A stretch of 64,000 nucleotides of DNA from DASRTE01 sp035656095 (GTDB taxonomy: Bacteria > Actinomycetota > Actinomycetes > Jiangellales > Jiangellaceae). Location: assembly GCA_035656095.1 (NCBI GenBank), contig DASRTE010000005.1:1-64000 (forward strand). The letters run 5' to 3'. The notes beneath the pieces are model-generated. The model was not told the origin of the DNA, made no database searches, and saw only the letters and a list, made by a program, of their open reading frames with translations. The translations under genes were made by a program, and so were the position numbers. Positions 61,169 through 64,000 of this stretch are shown one piece after another; the stretch's first letter is position 1; every line of letters starts with the position of its first letter.

Positions 61169-62659
61169 CTACTTGACGTACCCGATGGGGATGACCGTGG
61201 GTGTATCCGGTGGCGGTTCGCTCTCGTACTTCGAGCGGATGCCGGTGATGTATCGGCGGCAGCGCTCGGTGAGACCGTCGGCGGTCTGCATCCGCCCCTT
61301 GGTGACGAGGATGCCGAGGTCGGCACCTCTGAAGCGATAGTCACCGGGGCCGTACACACGCAGATAGAAGCACTCGTCTTCGTGAGTGACGTCGTGCCAG
61401 TCGTTTGTCACCCGGACGAACCTCAGCTCGCCGTCGTCGTCGAGATGCCAACTGCCGGTGCGTGGTGCCTCGAGGATCCGCTCGATCGAATCGGTTGGCT
61501 CCTTCATGATCAGCTGCGCCCAGACGTCGACCGCGGCGAGGTCACGCCAGCGCTCGTTGATCTCGTCGACGTCGACCTGGTAGTCGACGTTCATGAACTC
61601 GAGCAGATGGAACAGGAACAACGGGATGTCGGCGTAAGCGCCAGCGGTCACGTTCGTCATCGACGACGCACCGGAAATGCGCGGGTTGAGCTCGCCGAGG
61701 TAGACGTTGTCCGAATCGAGGTCGACCAGCACGTCCACCTCGAAGAATCCCTTATAGCCCTCCTGCCGGAGGCGGTCGCCGAGCCGACGCACGTGTTCGA
61801 TAGCGATCGCCCGATGTTCCTCCGACAGCGCCTCGGGGAAGAGGTCGTTGCCACACCAACCGCCCTTGTACGGGGTCAGTTCGGGGTAGCCGGTGAGGTC
61901 GGTCATGAACGGTCCGACGATGGTGCCGTGCCGGGTGTTCACCGCTTCCACGGCTGCGGCACGGTTGCGGATCCGCCGCATCACCTTCAGCTCTTCGTCC
62001 ATCATGTATTCGGCGTTGGCCTCCCAGTCGGCCTCCGCCTTGATGAAGAACGTGGTCTTGCCCGAGTCGCCGTATGGCGTCTGCACGACCAGATCCGTGC
62101 CCAGCCCGGCATCGGCCGCAAGCCTGCTCAGCTCCGGGTAGCTTTCCGCGCGCCCCAGCACGTTGGGTACCGACGGCGCACCGGCCTCTTCGCCGAGTTG
62201 GGTAGTGACGATCTTGGAATCCAGGCGACGGCGCAGCGAGTCGGAAGGAAGGATCAACTCGTAGCCCAGCTCCGAACAGATCTGCTCGGTCTCCTCATCG
62301 AAGAACACCATCGCAACCATCGGCGCCATCCCGGATGACCGGGCCCGGGAAGTCACGTGGGCCTGTACTTCGGAATCGTGGAGCAGATAGTTGTTGATTT
62401 GCTCGCTGCTCTCGAACTCGACGTACGGCTTGTTCTTCGGTGTGAACACCCGCGGATGGGCGCCGTCCCACGAGTCGTAGTAGACGAGGTACTGGAAATT
62501 GCGCACCCACCGGTCGATGCCCAGCAGGTTGAAGGCGGTCGGTCCGACAAAGAAGATCGGCCGAGTGTTGGTCCGGAAAAAGCTGCGAATCTCGGAGATT
62601 GTCTTCAGATTCGGCGTGCGTGGTCGGTCGGGGCCCTTTTCGATCGTCGCGCCGCTCAC
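61169..62659 (-). CDS. ATP-grasp domain protein, unknown substrate
   Basis: 496-aa enzyme with a pre-ATP-grasp N-terminus (FVGPTAFNLLGIDRWVRNFQ) and an ATP-grasp core: the glycine-rich loop VVQTPYGDSGKTTFFIKAEA and the metal site EVDVLVDLDSDN then LGELNPRISGASS (Glu and Asn-x-Arg). The C-terminal 130 residues are unlike common family members. ATP-grasp enzymes join a carboxylate to an amine or thiol through an acyl-phosphate, so this one could make an amide or CoA thioester of an island intermediate. GTG start at 62659 with GAGGAGG upstream. Divergent from the amine oxidase. Confidence 0.85.
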   Translation of the reverse strand: MSGATIEKGPDRPRTPNLKTISEIRSFFRTNTRPIFFVGPTAFNLLGIDRWVRNFQYLVYYDSWDGAHPRVFTPKNKPYVEFESSEQINNYLLHDSEVQAHVTSRARSSGMAPMVAMVFFDEETEQICSELGYELILPSDSLRRRLDSKIVTTQLGEEAGAPSVPNVLGRAESYPELSRLAADAGLGTDLVVQTPYGDSGKTTFFIKAEADWEANAEYMMDEELKVMRRIRNRAAAVEAVNTRHGTIVGPFMTDLTGYPELTPYKGGWCGNDLFPEALSEEHRAIAIEHVRRLGDRLRQEGYKGFFEVDVLVDLDSDNVYLGELNPRISGASSMTNVTAGAYADIPLFLFHLLEFMNVDYQVDVDEINERWRDLAAVDVWAQLIMKEPTDSIERILEAPRTGSWHLDDDGELRFVRVTNDWHDVTHEDECFYLRVYGPGDYRFRGADLGILVTKGRMQTADGLTERCRRYITGIRSKYESEPPPDTPTVIPIGYVK

Positions 62660-62772
62660 GTCTGCCTCCTCGGGTATGGTCGCATGGCAGGCAAAGGTCG
62701 TCCATCCTCCGGGCACGGTCCTACGCAGCGAGCGTTGCGAGCCCGGATCGCGGGCAGGAAGGAGATCTCGCC

Positions 62773-64000
62773 GTGGCAGAACATCCGCTCGAGCCGTTGA
62801 ACGCAGACGAGTTCCGGCAGACCGCGGCCATCCTGCGCCGCGACGGCCACCTAACTGAGACGTTCCGCTTCGCCTCGATCGAGCTGCGCGAACCGGACAA
62901 GGACGACGTGCTGGCGTGGCGCGCGGGCGATCCCGTGCCCCGGACATCCTTCGCGGTGGTGTGGAACCGCTCAGACAACACGACCTACGAGGCGACGGTT
63001 GACCTGACCGGCGACACTGTGACGTCGTTCGAGCACATACCCGGTGTTACGCCGAACTTCACAGTGGACGAGTTCCACGAAGTCGACGAGGCGATGCGGA
63101 AGCACCCCCACGTGATCGCCAAGCTTGCCGAGCGCGGCTTCTCCGACTTGAGCTTGGTGCTGGTCGACGTGTGGACGTACGGCAAGGCGCTGATGCCTGA
63201 GCAGTACCGCGACCGACGTCTCGGCTGGTGCGACCTGTGGGTTCGCGAGACGCCCGACGGTAACCCGTACGCCCACCCGATCTCCGGGCTGAAGCTGATC
63301 GTCGACATGAACACGCTCGAGCTGCTCGAAATCGAGGACCACCACGATTACGGCCAGCCGAGAGTCGACGGTGAGTACGTGCCAGGGCCATGGACAGGCG
63401 AGCAGCGCTCCGATCTGACGCCGCTGCACATCACCCAGCCCGAGGGCACGTCGTTCATGCTCGACGGCACCGAGCTGCGCTGGCAGAACTGGTCGATGCG
63501 CCTCGGCTTCAACTACCGTGAAGGCCCCGTCATCTACCAGGTCTCTTACGACGACCACGGCGTCCGGCGTGACATCGCCTACCGGATGTCGTTCGCTGAA
63601 ATGGTGGTGCCGTATCGCGACCCCACGTTCGACCACTACCGCCGGACCGCGTACGACATCGGCGAGTGGGGCCTCGGCTTCATGACCACGTCGCTGGAGC
63701 TCGGCTGCGACTGCCTGGGCGAGATCGTTTACGTCGACGCGGTGCTGCACGACTCCTCGGGTGCTCCGTACGACATCAAGAACGCCATCTGCCTGCACGA
63801 AGAGGACAACGCCGTCCTCTGGAAACACGTGGACGCGGTCAGCGGTGCCGAGGTCCGCCGCCAACGCCGGCTGGTCGTCTCCTGCCACGTCACCGTCGCG
63901 AACTACGAGTACCTCGTGTACTGGCGCTTCTACCAGGACGGCAACATCGAGTGCGAGATCCGTGCTACCGGCATCATGGTGACCACACCGGTCGCCGAGG
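62773..64000 (+). CDS. Copper-containing (TPQ) primary-amine oxidase, 3' end outside
   Basis: 409 residues are visible before the window ends; homologues have about 640. The D2/D3 domains (AILRRDGHLTETFRFASIEL, KHPHVIAKLAERGF) precede the catalytic domain. The base Asp295 is in TAYDIGEWGLGFMTTSLELG and the topaquinone precursor Tyr378 in VTVANYEYLVYWRF; their 83-residue spacing matches Arthrobacter amine oxidases. The copper His residues lie beyond the window. It turns primary amines into aldehyde, ammonia and peroxide. GTG start at 62773 after AAGGAG. Divergent from the ATP-grasp gene. Confidence 0.94.
   Translation, partial: MAEHPLEPLNADEFRQTAAILRRDGHLTETFRFASIELREPDKDDVLAWRAGDPVPRTSFAVVWNRSDNTTYEATVDLTGDTVTSFEHIPGVTPNFTVDEFHEVDEAMRKHPHVIAKLAERGFSDLSLVLVDVWTYGKALMPEQYRDRRLGWCDLWVRETPDGNPYAHPISGLKLIVDMNTLELLEIEDHHDYGQPRVDGEYVPGPWTGEQRSDLTPLHITQPEGTSFMLDGTELRWQNWSMRLGFNYREGPVIYQVSYDDHGVRRDIAYRMSFAEMVVPYRDPTFDHYRRTAYDIGEWGLGFMTTSLELGCDCLGEIVYVDAVLHDSSGAPYDIKNAICLHEEDNAVLWKHVDAVSGAEVRRQRRLVVSCHVTVANYEYLVYWRFYQDGNIECEIRATGIMVTTPVAE

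Noticed and set aside
59677..62338. Long plus-strand frames opposite the aldehyde dehydrogenase and ATP-grasp genes
   Set aside because: Repetitive Val/Asp/Arg/Leu-rich shadows; the minus-strand proteins carry intact active sites.
1..64000. CRISPR arrays, rRNA genes or intact insertion sequences
   Set aside because: No regularly spaced direct repeats, no rRNA sequence and no transposase motif was found on reading both strands.

Overview
The window is high-GC actinobacterial chromosome (class Actinomycetes), coded on both strands with many GTG starts and actinobacterial-only families: UPF0182, WhiB7, AdnAB, DUF3107, MoeZ and mycoredoxin. Gene content and order from about 2 to 40 kb follow the Mycobacterium tuberculosis Rv3193c-Rv3211 block, with local rearrangements and insertions. 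The genus cannot be fixed from this sequence.

Layout. 1-1.9 kb: one end of an integrative element (partial gene, tyrosine integrase, excisionase-like protein) abutting the 3' end of an initiator tRNA-fMet gene with a strong terminator. 2-17 kb: UPF0182 membrane protein, PPA1309-like protein, YlbL-type PDZ/Lon protease, moaE, an SDR, a DUF2342 metalloprotease, a NUDIX hydrolase, a YgjP-like peptidase, a noncoding stretch with DnaA-box-like 9-mers, a small zinc protein, a ThiF-like protein, a secreted glutamine cyclotransferase, an ABC1/AarF kinase and a phosphodiesterase-fold protein. 17-18.1 kb: whiB7 with a complete-looking attenuation leader (promoter with AT-rich box, upstream ORF, intrinsic terminator). 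18-30 kb: DNA repair and redox genes (uvrD2, mycoredoxin, nudC, a purine phosphorylase, an exo/endonuclease-phosphatase, adnB-adnA, an alkyltransferase-like protein). 30-40 kb: a membrane flippase-like protein with a degenerate kinase domain, moeZ, a TetR regulator, DUF3107, a GlsB-like protein, a ferritin-like protein, a DEAD-box helicase, an L,D-transpeptidase and a LipV-like hydrolase. 40-49 kb: anti-sigma-type ATPase, RecB-like nuclease, PHP phosphoesterase, DUF6758, and a two-component system divergent from a LolA-like/ABC exporter operon.

49-64 kb is an accessory catabolic island for amines and omega-amino acids: MaoC hydratase, PLP decarboxylase, ureohydrolase (agmatinase type), APC permease, PucR regulator, GABA-type aminotransferase, amidase-signature hydrolase, class-C beta-lactamase-fold (NylB-like) hydrolase, aminobutyraldehyde-type dehydrogenase, an unassigned ATP-grasp ligase and a copper/TPQ amine oxidase cut by the window end. 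Together these could release amines or omega-amino acids from guanidines and amides, oxidise or transaminate them, and feed the semialdehydes into central metabolism. The pairing of NylA-like and NylB-like hydrolases with an aminotransferase, a dehydrogenase and an orphan ATP-grasp enzyme is the most promising undescribed pathway here.

Between genes there is a family of long inverted repeats (about 5.6, 20.6, 36.6 and 38.7 kb, plus an unrelated one at 22.5 kb), mostly at gene 3' ends. Two copies are near-identical 100-bp double hairpins that overlap stop codons in different reading frames, which points to a dispersed, possibly once-mobile, terminator-like repeat.
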